A DNA stretch of 21,088 bases. It comes from JBPCMN01 sp013695115 (GTDB lineage: Bacteria > Actinomycetota > Acidimicrobiia > IMCC26256 > JACDBD01). The stretch lies in the NCBI GenBank assembly GCA_051002235.1, contig JBPCMN010000008.1, forward strand, positions 1 to 21,088, written 5' to 3'. Shown piece by piece: positions 7,016 to 14,007 of the stretch. A model generated the notes under the pieces. It was not told where the DNA came from. It searched no databases and was given only the letters and a program-made list of their open reading frames with translations. Position 1 is the first letter of the stretch. Every line of letters begins with the position of its first letter. The position numbers and the translations under genes were made by a program.

Positions 7016-8425
7016 TTAGATCCACGCGCCCGCGGGCACCCGCTGGAGCTCGCCGCACCGGCTCCCGCTCGGCAGGATCTTCTCCGGGTTGGCTCGCCCC
7101 GAAGGATCGAACGCGTCCCGCAGGCGCGCCTGGGCATCGAGATCGTCCGGAGTGAACACGAGTGGCATCGCGTCGCGCTTCTCGAGCCCGATGCCGTGCT
7201 CACCCGAGAGGACGCCGCCGGCGTCGACGCAGGCCCGCAGGATGGCATCGCCGGCCGCGTGCACACGCTCCCAGACCCCCGGCGTGCGCTGGTCGAACAC
7301 GATGAGTGGGTGCAGGTTGCCGTCGCCGGCGTGGAACACGTTCATCATGGTGAGGTCGTACTCGGCGGCGATGGCGTAGACCTGGCGCAGCACGTCGACG
7401 AGCTTCGTGCGCGGCACCACCGCGTCGTGCAGGTAGTAGTCGGGGGCGATGCGGGCGATGGCGCCGAACGCCGACTTGCGCCCCTTCCACAGGAGCGCGC
7501 GCTCGGCGTCGTCGGCCGCGACCCGGACGGTCCGGGCCCCGTGCTCGTGCCCGACCCGGCGGACCGCCTCGACCTGGGCCTCCACTCCCGCGGGGAGCCC
7601 GTCCAGCTCGACCAGCAGCACCGCGGCCGCGTCCCGGGGGTAACCCGCCCCGACGAAGTCCTCGACCGCCCGGGTGATCTCGGCGTCCATCATCTCGAGC
7701 GCCGCCGGCACGATCCCGGCGGCGATGATGCCGCTGACGGTGGCGGCGGCGGCCTCGATCGTCGAGAAGTCGAGCAGGAGGGTGCGCACCGCCGGCGGGT
7801 TCGGGGTCAGACGGACGGCGATCCGGCCCGAGACGCCCATCGTGCCTTCACTCCCGACGAAGCACCCCCGGAGGTCGTAGCCGGGCGCGTCGGGCTCGGG
7901 GCCACCGAGCATCGCGACCGAACCATCGGCGAGCACGACCTCGACCGCCAGCACGTGGGCGGCGGTCACGCCGGCCGCGAGGCAGTGGGGGCCGCCGGCG
8001 TTGGTGGCGACGTTGCCGCCGATGGTGCAGGCCTGCTGGGAGGACGGGTCGGGCGCGTAGTGGAGCCCGAGGTGGTGCACAGCCCGACTCAGATCGAGGT
8101 TGAGGACACCGGGCTCGACCCAGGCCACCCGCTCGTCGGCGTCGACCTCGACGATCCGGTTGAGCCCGGTGGTGACGATCACCAGCGGATCACCAACGGG
8201 CGTCGCGCCGCCGGCGAGCCCGGTGCCGCTGCCGCGGGCGACGAACGGCCGGTCGTGCCGGGCGGCGATGCGCACGGCGGCGGCGAGCTGGTCTCCGGTG
8301 TCCGGGAAGCAGACCGCGGCCGCCTGTCCCCGGTCGACGCCGGCGTCGCGCTGGTACAGCGCGAGCTCCAGCGGCTCGGCGCGCGCCCGGTCCGGGCCGA
8401 GCGCGGCCCGCAGGTCGGCCAACAA
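7016..8425 (-). CDS. glcD: Glycolate oxidase subunit GlcD (FAD-linked oxidase)
   Basis: A catalytic flavoprotein of about 469 residues. The PCMH FAD-binding domain shows RGSGTGLAGGATP (near 64-76), AWVEPGVLNLDLS, TIGGNVATNAGGPHCL and GCFVGSEGTMGVSG. The FAD-oxidase C-terminal domain shows NVFHAGDGNLHPLIVFD and GGVLSGEHGIGLEKRD and ends with ANPEKILPSG. Glycolate is preferred over D-lactate because glcE and glcF follow directly. The start is unclear. TTG 8425 is the first usual start codon, but family-like sequence continues seven codons upstream to an in-frame ATC at 8446, which sits exactly 6 nt after a TAGGCT hexamer. The gene is first in a four-gene operon and diverges from the cysteine-rich protein gene at 8485. 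Confidence 0.9.
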   Translation of the reverse strand: MLADLRAALGPDRARAEPLELALYQRDAGVDRGQAAAVCFPDTGDQLAAAVRIAARHDRPFVARGSGTGLAGGATPVGDPLVIVTTGLNRIVEVDADERVAWVEPGVLNLDLSRAVHHLGLHYAPDPSSQQACTIGGNVATNAGGPHCLAAGVTAAHVLAVEVVLADGSVAMLGGPEPDAPGYDLRGCFVGSEGTMGVSGRIAVRLTPNPPAVRTLLLDFSTIEAAAATVSGIIAAGIVPAALEMMDAEITRAVEDFVGAGYPRDAAAVLLVELDGLPAGVEAQVEAVRRVGHEHGARTVRVAADDAERALLWKGRKSAFGAIARIAPDYYLHDAVVPRTKLVDVLRQVYAIAAEYDLTMMNVFHAGDGNLHPLIVFDQRTPGVWERVHAAGDAILRACVDAGGVLSGEHGIGLEKRDAMPLVFTPDDLDAQARLRDAFDPSGRANPEKILPSGSRCGELQRVPAGAWI

Positions 8426-8452
8426 CTTCCCGGTGGCATCGTCGATGAACGA

Positions 8453-8458
8453 AGCCTA
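8453..8458 (-). promoter_or_regulatory. -10-like hexamer TAGGCT, glc operon
   Basis: TAGGCT on the minus strand is followed by 6 nt and an in-frame ATC codon (8446). It lies 14 bp from the oppositely oriented TACGCT of the divergent gene, so the 8426-8484 gap is a two-way promoter region. Confidence 0.4.
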
Positions 8459-8471
8459 GGACCGACCCCAC

Positions 8472-8477
8472 TACGCT
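8472..8477 (+). promoter_or_regulatory. -10-like hexamer TACGCT, cysteine-rich protein gene
   Basis: TACGCT is followed by 7 nt and ATG 8485. No Shine-Dalgarno sequence is visible (GCGTTCC precedes the start), consistent with leaderless initiation. Confidence 0.45.
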
Positions 8478-8484
8478 GCGTTCC

Positions 8485-9315
8485 ATGGCGCGTAAGGGTC
8501 CCCGGGCGAACGGCAAACGGAACGGTGTCGGCCCGACCCGCGAGTGGGTGAGCTTCGATGACCCCACGGAAGACGGCCGCCGCTGGCAGATCGACGTCAC
8601 GTTCCTCACGTCGTCGTGGCAGTGCATCTTCGGCGACGGCTGCCAGGGCGTGCTCACCGAGCCCGCGCCCAAGATGGTCCAGGGATGCTGCTCGTACGGC
8701 GCGCACTTCTCCAACCGCAAGGACCGCGATCGTGTCGTGCGCGCCGCTCGCCACCTCACCGACGACGAGTGGCAGTTCGCCAAGAGCGGGCGCAAGAAGG
8801 GCGTCTACGCCAAGTCGGGCAAGGACGAGGACGGCAAGCAGGAGTGGCGCACGCGTCTCGTCGATGACGCGTGCGTGTTCCTCAACCGCCCCGGTTTCCC
8901 CGCCGGCGCGGGCTGCGCGCTGCACGTCCACGCCATGCGCTCCGGCGAGCACCACAGCGACCTCAAGCCCGAAGTGTGCTGGCAGCTTCCGTTGCGGTGC
9001 GTCGACGAGGAGCAGGAGGACGGCACCGTCGTCTCGACCTTGTCGGAGTTCGGGCGTGATGGTTGGGGCGAGGGCGGCGAGGACTTCGCGTGGTGGTGCA
9101 CGGAGGCACCCGAGGCGTTCACGGGCTCGGACCCCGTGTACAAGAGCCTGGCCGAGGAGCTGCGCAAGATGATGGGGACGGAGCTCTACGAGCGGGTCGC
9201 GCGATACCTCGACGGCCGGGGACGTTCGCAACCGCCGCCGGTGACGCACCCCTCCGAGGTCCCGGTCCGCTTCACCGGACGTCGCGGCACGGCGCGCCTG
9301 TCGACCCGGGGCTGA
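8485..9315 (+). CDS. Conserved cysteine-rich protein, possibly metal-binding
   Basis: A 276-residue soluble protein with nine cysteines (47, 53, 68, 69, 130, 144, 165, 172, 205) in conserved-looking blocks: WQCIFGDGCQGVL, VQGCCSYGAHF, DDACVFLNRPGFPAGAGCALH, PEVCWQLPLRC and WWCTEAPEAF. I recall similar uncharacterised proteins across actinobacteria with these same blocks. The Cys spacing with a CC pair recalls iron- or zinc-chelating families such as YkgJ or DUF3109, but I cannot assign either. There is no signal peptide or membrane segment; the N-terminus (MARKGPRANGKRNG) and the C-terminus are basic. ATG 8485 is supported by the -10-like hexamer 7 nt upstream. The stop overlaps the next start (TGATG), so the two genes are translationally coupled. 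Function unknown. Confidence 0.75.
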   Translation: MARKGPRANGKRNGVGPTREWVSFDDPTEDGRRWQIDVTFLTSSWQCIFGDGCQGVLTEPAPKMVQGCCSYGAHFSNRKDRDRVVRAARHLTDDEWQFAKSGRKKGVYAKSGKDEDGKQEWRTRLVDDACVFLNRPGFPAGAGCALHVHAMRSGEHHSDLKPEVCWQLPLRCVDEEQEDGTVVSTLSEFGRDGWGEGGEDFAWWCTEAPEAFTGSDPVYKSLAEELRKMMGTELYERVARYLDGRGRSQPPPVTHPSEVPVRFTGRRGTARLSTRG

Positions 9316-10070
9316 TGCCCGACGACTACGCCGCGCTGCTCGCTGACCTCGAGGCTGAGCAGCTCGAAACCCAAGCGGTGCTGCGCGACATCGAGGTCGA
9401 CGAATGGTTCCGGGCCACGCCGGCCAAGGGATGGGACGTGCGCGACACGATCGCGCACCTCGCCGACACCGACGAGATCGCGGTCGACACCTGCACCGAG
9501 GGGGCGCGCCCGCTCAACGACTTCGCCACCACCCTCGCCTCGCCGGAGGACGTCACGCTCTGGGGAGTGCTGCGGGGTCGGCGCCGCAGCGGCACGGACG
9601 TGCTGGCGTGGTGGGAGGAGACGTCGGCGGTCGAGCGCGACACGCTCGCCCACCTCGACCCGGCGACGCGGGTGCCGTGGGGCCTCGGCATGCGCCCCAA
9701 CTCGTTCGTGACCGCCCGATTGATGGAGGCGTGGGCCCACTCCCTCGACGTGCACACCGCGCTGGGCGTGGCAAAGCCCGCCCGCGATCGGCTCCGCCAC
9801 GTCGCCTGGCTCGGCTACCGGGCGTTGCCCTATGCGTTCTCGGTCGCGGGACGCGAGCGGCCAGCGGGCGAGCTCCGGGTCGAGCTCACGTTGCCGTCCG
9901 GTGACCGCTGCAAGCTCGGGCCCGCCGACGCGCCCAATCTCGTCACCGGGCCCGCCGACGAGTTCTGCCGGCTGTTCGTGCACCGCCTGACCCTGAGCGA
10001 AGCGACCGCGCTGCGAGCCGACGGCGACGGCGCCGTCGCGGCGTTGGAAGTCGCGCGGGCGTTCCTCTAA
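9315..10070 (+). CDS. DinB/MDMPI-like protein (TIGR03084-type, maleylpyruvate isomerase fold)
   Basis: A 251-residue protein resembling the actinobacterial TIGR03084 family and the mycothiol-dependent maleylpyruvate isomerase N-terminal (DinB-like) fold. The four-helix core carries likely metal ligands: H48 in DTIAHLADTDEIA, and E138 and H142 in RLMEAWAHSLDVHTAL, the HX(n)EX3H arrangement of this superfamily. Members use a divalent metal and probably mycothiol for isomerase, transferase or detoxification reactions; no substrate is known here. The C-terminal ~70 residues form the additional domain usual in this family. ATG 9315 shares one base with the preceding stop, and the stop lies 6 bp from that of the convergent SDR gene. 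Confidence 0.75.
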   Translation: MPDDYAALLADLEAEQLETQAVLRDIEVDEWFRATPAKGWDVRDTIAHLADTDEIAVDTCTEGARPLNDFATTLASPEDVTLWGVLRGRRRSGTDVLAWWEETSAVERDTLAHLDPATRVPWGLGMRPNSFVTARLMEAWAHSLDVHTALGVAKPARDRLRHVAWLGYRALPYAFSVAGRERPAGELRVELTLPSGDRCKLGPADAPNLVTGPADEFCRLFVHRLTLSEATALRADGDGAVAALEVARAFL

Positions 10071-10076
10071 GCCGGG

Positions 10077-10853
10077 CTAACTCACCCCGCTGACGAGGGC
10101 GCCGCCGTCGACGACGAGCGTCTCCCCCGTCAGCCACGCCGACGCGTCCGAGGCGAGGAACAGCGCGGCCCCGGCGAGATCATCCGGAACGCCCAGCCGG
10201 CGCATCGGAAGCCGGGCCGCGATCGCTTCCTCGCCGTGCTCGTACAGGGCCCGGGCGAAGTGGGTCTTCACCAGCCCCGGCGCCAGCGCGTTCGCCCGCA
10301 CGCCGGGCGCGAGCTCGAGCGCGAGCTGGCGCGTGAGCTGCTGGAGCCCGGCCTTGGACGCGTTGTACATCCCGAGGCCGAGCGAGGGCCGGATGCCGCC
10401 GACCGAGATCACGTTGATCACCACGCCGCCGCGCTCCTGCATCCACGCCCGCCACGCCGCCTGGGCGAGGAACAGCGGCCCCTCCAGGTTTACCTCGAGC
10501 ACCTTGCGGACCGCGCGCGCTTCGGTCTCGATGACCGGCCCGAACGTGGGGTTCGTCCCGGCGTTGTTGACGAGCACGTCGACCCCGCCGAGCGCGCTCA
10601 CACAGTGCGCCACACCCGCCTCGATGGCCTCGGGGTCCCCGGTCGAGCCCGCGAACGTCGTCACCGTCCCGCCCTGGCCGGCGAGGGCGGTCTCCGTCTC
10701 GGAGAGCTCGTCGGGCTTGCGGGCCATCACGCACACCGCCGCGCCCGCGGCCACGTAGGCCTCGGCGATCGCCCGCCCGATGCCGCGGGTTCCCCCCGTG
10801 ACCAGCGCGGCCTTCCCGTCGAGCCGGAACGCCTTGCCGGGATCAAAACTCAC
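10077..10853 (-). CDS. Short-chain dehydrogenase/reductase (SDR)
   Basis: A 258-residue classical SDR of usual length. Cofactor motif TGGTRGIG lies at residues 19-26 and NNAG at 96-99. Catalytic residues are S150, Y163 and K167 (GMYNASKAG), and the C-terminus has ASAWLTGETLVVDGG. R45 in VMARKP after the second strand suggests NADP(H), though this is weak. Such enzymes are often named FabG or 3-oxoacyl-ACP reductase, but the substrate cannot be read from the sequence. GTG 10853 overlaps the GroES-like stop as GTGA, so the two genes form a coupled pair. Confidence 0.85.
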   Translation of the reverse strand: MSFDPGKAFRLDGKAALVTGGTRGIGRAIAEAYVAAGAAVCVMARKPDELSETETALAGQGGTVTTFAGSTGDPEAIEAGVAHCVSALGGVDVLVNNAGTNPTFGPVIETEARAVRKVLEVNLEGPLFLAQAAWRAWMQERGGVVINVISVGGIRPSLGLGMYNASKAGLQQLTRQLALELAPGVRANALAPGLVKTHFARALYEHGEEAIAARLPMRRLGVPDDLAGAALFLASDASAWLTGETLVVDGGALVSGVS

Positions 10854-11182
10854 AGGTACAGGCCCGTCTGGCCCTCGGCCCGGCTCGACGCGACCGCGTG
10901 CACGTCGCGCTCGCGCAGGATCAGGTATTCGTCGCCCCTGATCTCCACCTCGTAGCCGGCGTCGGGCGCGAACAGCACGAGGTCGCCTTCTTCGACGTTG
11001 CGCACGGTGGGCCCGACCGCGACGACCTCCGCCCAGCCGAGGCGACGGTCGACGTTGGCCGTCGCCGGGATCACGATCCCGGCGCGCGACTTGCGCTCCC
11101 CCAGCTCCGAGGATGGCAGCGCCAGCAGGCGGTCCGCAGTCATACGGATGGCGTGCTTCGTGTCCTCGTCGCCGGCAGGCAC
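10850..11182 (-). CDS. GroES-like (chaperonin 10) protein without groEL neighbour
   Basis: A 110-residue protein with the Cpn10 fold pattern: RLLALP near residue 18, a mobile-loop-like region GERKSRAGIVIPATAN (residues 28-43), then WAEVVAVGP, VEEGDLVLFAPDAGYEVEI and EYLILRERDVHAV. Canonical GroES caps GroEL, and the GIVIP segment corresponds to the hydrophobic GroEL-contact tripeptide. The protein has an N-terminal extension (VPAGDEDTKHAIRM) and a C-terminal extension (SSRAEGQTGLYL) relative to ~97-residue GroES, and no groEL is nearby, so it may be a divergent paralog. Upstream open sequence is not family-like. GTG 11182 is chosen because a TAGCCT hexamer lies exactly 7 nt upstream. Confidence 0.78.
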   Translation of the reverse strand: MPAGDEDTKHAIRMTADRLLALPSSELGERKSRAGIVIPATANVDRRLGWAEVVAVGPTVRNVEEGDLVLFAPDAGYEVEIRGDEYLILRERDVHAVASSRAEGQTGLYL

Positions 11183-11189
11183 GACCGAG

Positions 11190-11195
11190 AGGCTA
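11190..11195 (-). promoter_or_regulatory. -10-like hexamer TAGCCT, GroES-like gene
   Basis: TAGCCT on the minus strand is followed by CTCGGTC and then GTG 11182. It decides the start codon of the GroES-like gene. Confidence 0.45.
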
Positions 11196-11265
11196 CCGGT
11201 CGAAGGCCTGCAGGTACCGGCCGCGCGCGCCACGACCGGCTTCGCGACACCGATCCCCCCTCGGC

Positions 11266-11271
11266 TACATT
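11266..11271 (+). promoter_or_regulatory. -10-like hexamer TACATT, ctaB operon
   Basis: TACATT is followed by 9 nt and GTG 11281. It is the best -10 candidate for the ctaB-tlpA-crtYc-crtYd-crtZ unit. Confidence 0.45.
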
Positions 11272-11280
11272 CGGCACACC

Positions 11281-12192
11281 GTGTCGATCTCACCCGCCCT
11301 CCCGGCATCCGCAGGTCGGCGCGCCGCGGCCACCGCCCGCGCGTACTTTCTCCTGACCAAGCCGCGCGTCATCGAGCTCCTGCTCGTCACGACGGTCCCG
11401 GCGATGGTCCTCGCCGCCGGCAAGCTGCCGTCGCTCTGGCTCATCCTGGCGGTCCTGCTCGGCGGGGCGTTCGCGGCTGGTGGCGCCAACACGATCAACT
11501 GCTGGATCGAGCGCGACCGCGACCAGATGATGCGGCGGACGCACGCCCGCCCGTTGCCGTCGGGTGCCATCAAGCCCCGCGACGCTCTGGTCTTCGGGCT
11601 CGTCCTCGAGGCTGCGGCCTTCGTTTGGCTCTGGGCGACGGTCAACCCGCTGGCCGCCGCGCTGGCGGTGAGCGCGATGTTGTTCTACGTCTTCGTCTAC
11701 ACGATCTGGCTCAAGCCCAGGAGCCCGCAGAACATCGTCATCGGGGGCGCCGCCGGCGCGGTGCCGGTGCTCGTGGGGTGGGCAGCCGTGACCGGACGGC
11801 TCGATGCACCTGCGTGGGTGCTGTTCGCGATCGTCTTCTGCTGGACCCCGCCGCACTTCTGGGCGCTCGCACTCCGCTACCGGGACGACTACGCCGCCGC
11901 CGGGATCCCGATGCTGCCGGTGGCGCGAGGAGTGGCCGTCGCCGCCCGCCACATCGCCGTGTACGCCGTGATCGTGGTCGCGGTGACCCTGAGCCTGTTG
12001 TGGTTCCGCGAAATGGGCCCGGTGTACGTGGTCACCGCCCTGGTGCTGGGAGCCGCGTTCATCGCCCGAGCGGTGCACCTCGTGCGCGAGACCACGCCGG
12101 CGCGGGCGATCCAGCTCTTCGCGTTCTCCAACACCTACCTGGCCTTGCTCTTCGCCGCCATTGCCCTCGACACCCTCCTCCGCGCTCCCTGA
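11281..12192 (+). CDS. ctaB: Protoheme IX farnesyltransferase (heme O synthase)
   Basis: A 303-residue polytopic membrane prenyltransferase that adds a farnesyl group to protoheme IX to make heme O, the precursor of heme A for cytochrome c oxidase. The prenyl-diphosphate/Mg motif is in NTINCWIERDRDQMMRRT (residues 70-87) followed by HARPLPSG, and the second conserved region is CWTPPHFWALALRYRDDYAA plus GIPMLPVARG. About nine hydrophobic helices are visible, as in CtaB/UbiA proteins. The GTG start at 11281 is preceded by a -10-like hexamer; longer open sequence upstream runs through the promoter region and lacks similarity. It is the first gene of a plus-strand unit that continues into a thioredoxin-like gene and carotenoid genes. 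Confidence 0.92.
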   Translation: MSISPALPASAGRRAAATARAYFLLTKPRVIELLLVTTVPAMVLAAGKLPSLWLILAVLLGGAFAAGGANTINCWIERDRDQMMRRTHARPLPSGAIKPRDALVFGLVLEAAAFVWLWATVNPLAAALAVSAMLFYVFVYTIWLKPRSPQNIVIGGAAGAVPVLVGWAAVTGRLDAPAWVLFAIVFCWTPPHFWALALRYRDDYAAAGIPMLPVARGVAVAARHIAVYAVIVVAVTLSLLWFREMGPVYVVTALVLGAAFIARAVHLVRETTPARAIQLFAFSNTYLALLFAAIALDTLLRAP

Positions 12193-12766
12193 ACCACGCT
12201 GGCGCCGGTCTCGGTGGAAGGCCTTCGCCGCCGGCATGCTCGGCGCGGCGGTCGTCGCCGGCATCGTGGCGTGGGCCCTGGCGGTCCGCGACGACGGCGC
12301 CGCAAGCCCCCGCCCACCCGGGCGGGTCGCGACCGCCGGGGTGGCCGAGGTGGGCGACCCCGCTCCGGATTTCACGCTCTCGACGCTCGACGGCGCCTCC
12401 GTCACACTCGCCGAGCTGAAGGGCCGGCCGGTCGTCGTGAACTTCTGGGCGTCGTGGTGCAATCCGTGCCGGGAGGAGTTCCCGCTGCTCGCGGAGGCGC
12501 TCGACAACCACGAGAACGCGGACCTCGCGATCGTCGGTATCACCTACCGCGACATCGAGTCGGACTCGCGTGACTTCGTGGAAGACATGGGAGCCACCTG
12601 GCCCCAGGGAGTCGACGAGGACAACGAGGTCGCGCGGGCCTTCGGCGTGCGCGCCATCCCCCAGACATTCTTCATCGACCGCGACGGCAACATCGCAGCG
12701 CGCGTGTTCGGGTTCTCGTCCGAGCGAGCGCTCGAGGAGCCGCTCGCGAAGATCGTCGATACTTAG
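12161..12766 (+). CDS. Membrane-anchored TlpA/ResA-type thioredoxin
   Basis: A 201-residue thiol-disulfide oxidoreductase with an uncleaved N-terminal membrane helix (residues ~23-42, after an Arg/Lys-rich stretch) and an extracytoplasmic thioredoxin domain. The redox motif is WCNPC (C100, C103) in VNFWASWCNPCREEFP, and the cis-proline loop is GVRAIPQTFFIDRDG. Such proteins reduce apocytochrome c or oxidase copper-site cysteines, which fits its place after ctaB. The start is uncertain: TTG 12161 overlaps ctaB by 32 bp and gives a sensible positive N-terminus, while ATG 12236 would begin right at the membrane helix. The stop is 4 nt before crtYc. Confidence 0.85.
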   Translation: MPSTPSSALPEPRWRRSRWKAFAAGMLGAAVVAGIVAWALAVRDDGAASPRPPGRVATAGVAEVGDPAPDFTLSTLDGASVTLAELKGRPVVVNFWASWCNPCREEFPLLAEALDNHENADLAIVGITYRDIESDSRDFVEDMGATWPQGVDEDNEVARAFGVRAIPQTFFIDRDGNIAARVFGFSSERALEEPLAKIVDT

Positions 12767-12770
12767 ATCG

Positions 12771-13091
12771 ATGGACCAGTACCAGTACCTACTGCTCATG
12801 GGCGCGTGTATCGTGCTGACGCTCCCGTTGGAGTTCGTGTTCGGGGCGCGCGTGTGGCGCCGGCCCCGTCGCCTGCTCGCGGCCCTGGTCCCGACCGCGG
12901 TCGTCTTCTCGATCTGGGACATCATCGCCATCGCGCGGGATCACTGGTCGTACAGCGACCGGTACACGACCGGGTGGCTGCTGCCGGATGTCCTGCCGGT
13001 CGAGGAACTGGTGTTCTTCGTCGTGATCCCCGTCTGCGGGCTGCTCACGCTGGAGGCGGTCCGGCGGATCCTGGAGCACTCCGATGCGTGA
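12771..13091 (+). CDS. crtYc: Lycopene cyclase subunit CrtYc
   Basis: A 106-residue membrane protein with three hydrophobic helices and the lycopene-cyclase-domain motif LPVEELVFF (P76, E78, E79). This domain is repeated in fused CrtYcd or CarRA cyclases; in actinobacteria it is split into two small subunits that act as a heterodimer. With CrtYd it should cyclise both ends of lycopene to beta-carotene; epsilon-cyclase activity is possible in related CrtYe/Yf pairs and is not excluded. The ATG start is 4 nt after the thioredoxin stop, without a strong Shine-Dalgarno sequence, suggesting coupling. It overlaps crtYd by 8 bp. Confidence 0.88.
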   Translation: MDQYQYLLLMGACIVLTLPLEFVFGARVWRRPRRLLAALVPTAVVFSIWDIIAIARDHWSYSDRYTTGWLLPDVLPVEELVFFVVIPVCGLLTLEAVRRILEHSDA

Positions 13092-13422
13092 ATACGCGAT
13101 CGCGGCAGTGGTCGCAGTCGGCGCCGTCGTCGCGCTCGAGATCCGGCTCCTCCGCACCCGACTCCTGCGCTCCCGGGCGTACTGGATCGCGATGGCCATC
13201 TGCTACGGGTTCATGATCGCGGTCAACGGCTGGCTGACGAAGCTCTCGGCTCCGATCGTCCTCTACGACGAACGACGCACCACCGGCTGGCGCGGGCCGT
13301 GGGACATCCCGGTCGAGGACTACCTGTTCGGGTACGCGCTGCTCACGCTGACGATGCTGCTCTGGGACGCCGCCGGCGCTCGCCGCCAGCCGAGGTCGCA
13401 GCCGGCGGTAGCCTCAGGGTGA
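13084..13422 (+). CDS. crtYd: Lycopene cyclase subunit CrtYd
   Basis: A 112-residue second half of the heterodimeric lycopene cyclase. It has three hydrophobic helices and the partner motif IPVEDYLFG (P76, E78, D79), preceded by GWRGPWD. The start overlaps the end of crtYc by 8 bp, typical of obligate subunits. The tail after the last helix is short and basic. No fused UbiA-type prenyltransferase (lycopene elongase) is nearby, so a C40 rather than C50 product is expected. Confidence 0.88.
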   Translation: MREYAIAAVVAVGAVVALEIRLLRTRLLRSRAYWIAMAICYGFMIAVNGWLTKLSAPIVLYDERRTTGWRGPWDIPVEDYLFGYALLTLTMLLWDAAGARRQPRSQPAVASG

Positions 13423-13432
13423 AAGGCCAGTC

Positions 13433-13909
13433 GTGACCGCATTCCTGATCGTCGCCGCCTCGTTTCTCCTGATGGAGCCGCTCACCGCGCTCGTCCATCG
13501 GTTCGTGATGCACGGGTTCGCGATGGGCTGGCATCGGAGCCACCACGAGCCCCGGCACGGCGCCGTCGAGACCAACGACCTGTTCCCGATCGTCTTCAGC
13601 ACCGCCACGATCGCCATGCTCTCGGTGGGGGTGTACGTGGGCGGAGGCGACGTGCTTGTGCCGCTGGGCATCGGGATCACGCTCTACGGCGCGTCGTACC
13701 TCTTCGTGCACGACGTCGTGATCCACCGCCGGCTCACGTGGCTCCCGCTGCCGTCGGGCTTGCTGGCCTGGCACCGGGACGCCCACAACGTGCACCACCT
13801 CTACAGCCGGGCGCCCTACGGGTTTCTCGCCCCGGTCGTCCCGAGCGAGTTGCGCGACCGCGCCGAGCGCGCCGAGGTCGCTCGCACCGACCGGTCGGGC
13901 CGCGCCTAA
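13433..13909 (+). CDS. crtZ: Beta-carotene hydroxylase CrtZ
   Basis: A 158-residue diiron membrane hydroxylase of the fatty-acid-hydroxylase superfamily, predicted to convert beta-carotene to zeaxanthin by 3,3'-hydroxylation. All histidine boxes are present: HRFVMH (H22, H27), HRSHH (H34, H37, H38), HDVVIH (H93, H98) and HRDAHNVHH (H114, H118, H121, H122). Four hydrophobic helices flank them. The GTG start has a clear purine-rich site GAAAGG at 13421-13426, six nt upstream, one of the few conventional ribosome binding sites in this window. It is the last gene of the ctaB-crtZ unit and is convergent with crtB. Confidence 0.92.
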   Translation: MTAFLIVAASFLLMEPLTALVHRFVMHGFAMGWHRSHHEPRHGAVETNDLFPIVFSTATIAMLSVGVYVGGGDVLVPLGIGITLYGASYLFVHDVVIHRRLTWLPLPSGLLAWHRDAHNVHHLYSRAPYGFLAPVVPSELRDRAERAEVARTDRSGRA

Positions 13910-13918
13910 CTTTCCGCT

Positions 13919-13937
13919 CTCGGCCCTTCGGGCCGAG
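13919..13937. terminator. Hairpin after crtZ (possible bidirectional terminator)
   Basis: A perfect 8-bp stem CTCGGCCC/GGGCCGAG closed by TTC, starting 10 nt after the crtZ stop. There is no T-run, so factor-independent termination is not certain. Confidence 0.45.
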
Positions 13938-13974
13938 CCGCTCAGGCCCCGGCACGCTTTGCCCCAAGAGATGG

Positions 13975-13995
13975 CGGCGCAGGGTGCCTGCGCCG
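13975..13995. terminator. Hairpin after crtB (possible terminator)
   Basis: A perfect 9-bp stem CGGCGCAGG/CCTGCGCCG with GTG loop, 12 nt beyond the crtB stop. Read on the minus strand it is followed by the moderately T-rich CCATCTCTT. With the hairpin at 13919 it occupies the convergent gap. Confidence 0.45.
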
Positions 13996-14007
13996 CGGGC
14001 GCTCGCT
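13993..14007. repeat. 15-bp direct repeat, copy 1
   Basis: CCGCGGGCGCTCGCT directly abuts the crtB stop and is identical to 16383-16397 in the crtE-crtI gap. Confidence 0.4.

Noticed and set aside
6899..8551. 550-residue plus-strand open frame across the glcD region
   Set aside because: It is antisense to GlcD, which has full PCMH and FAD-oxidase motifs; the plus-strand translation is low-complexity Gly/Arg/Asp/Val.
11290..12543. 417-residue minus-strand open frame opposite ctaB and tlpA
   Set aside because: Low-complexity His/Arg/Gly/Asp-rich translation, antisense to membrane protein genes with clear motifs.
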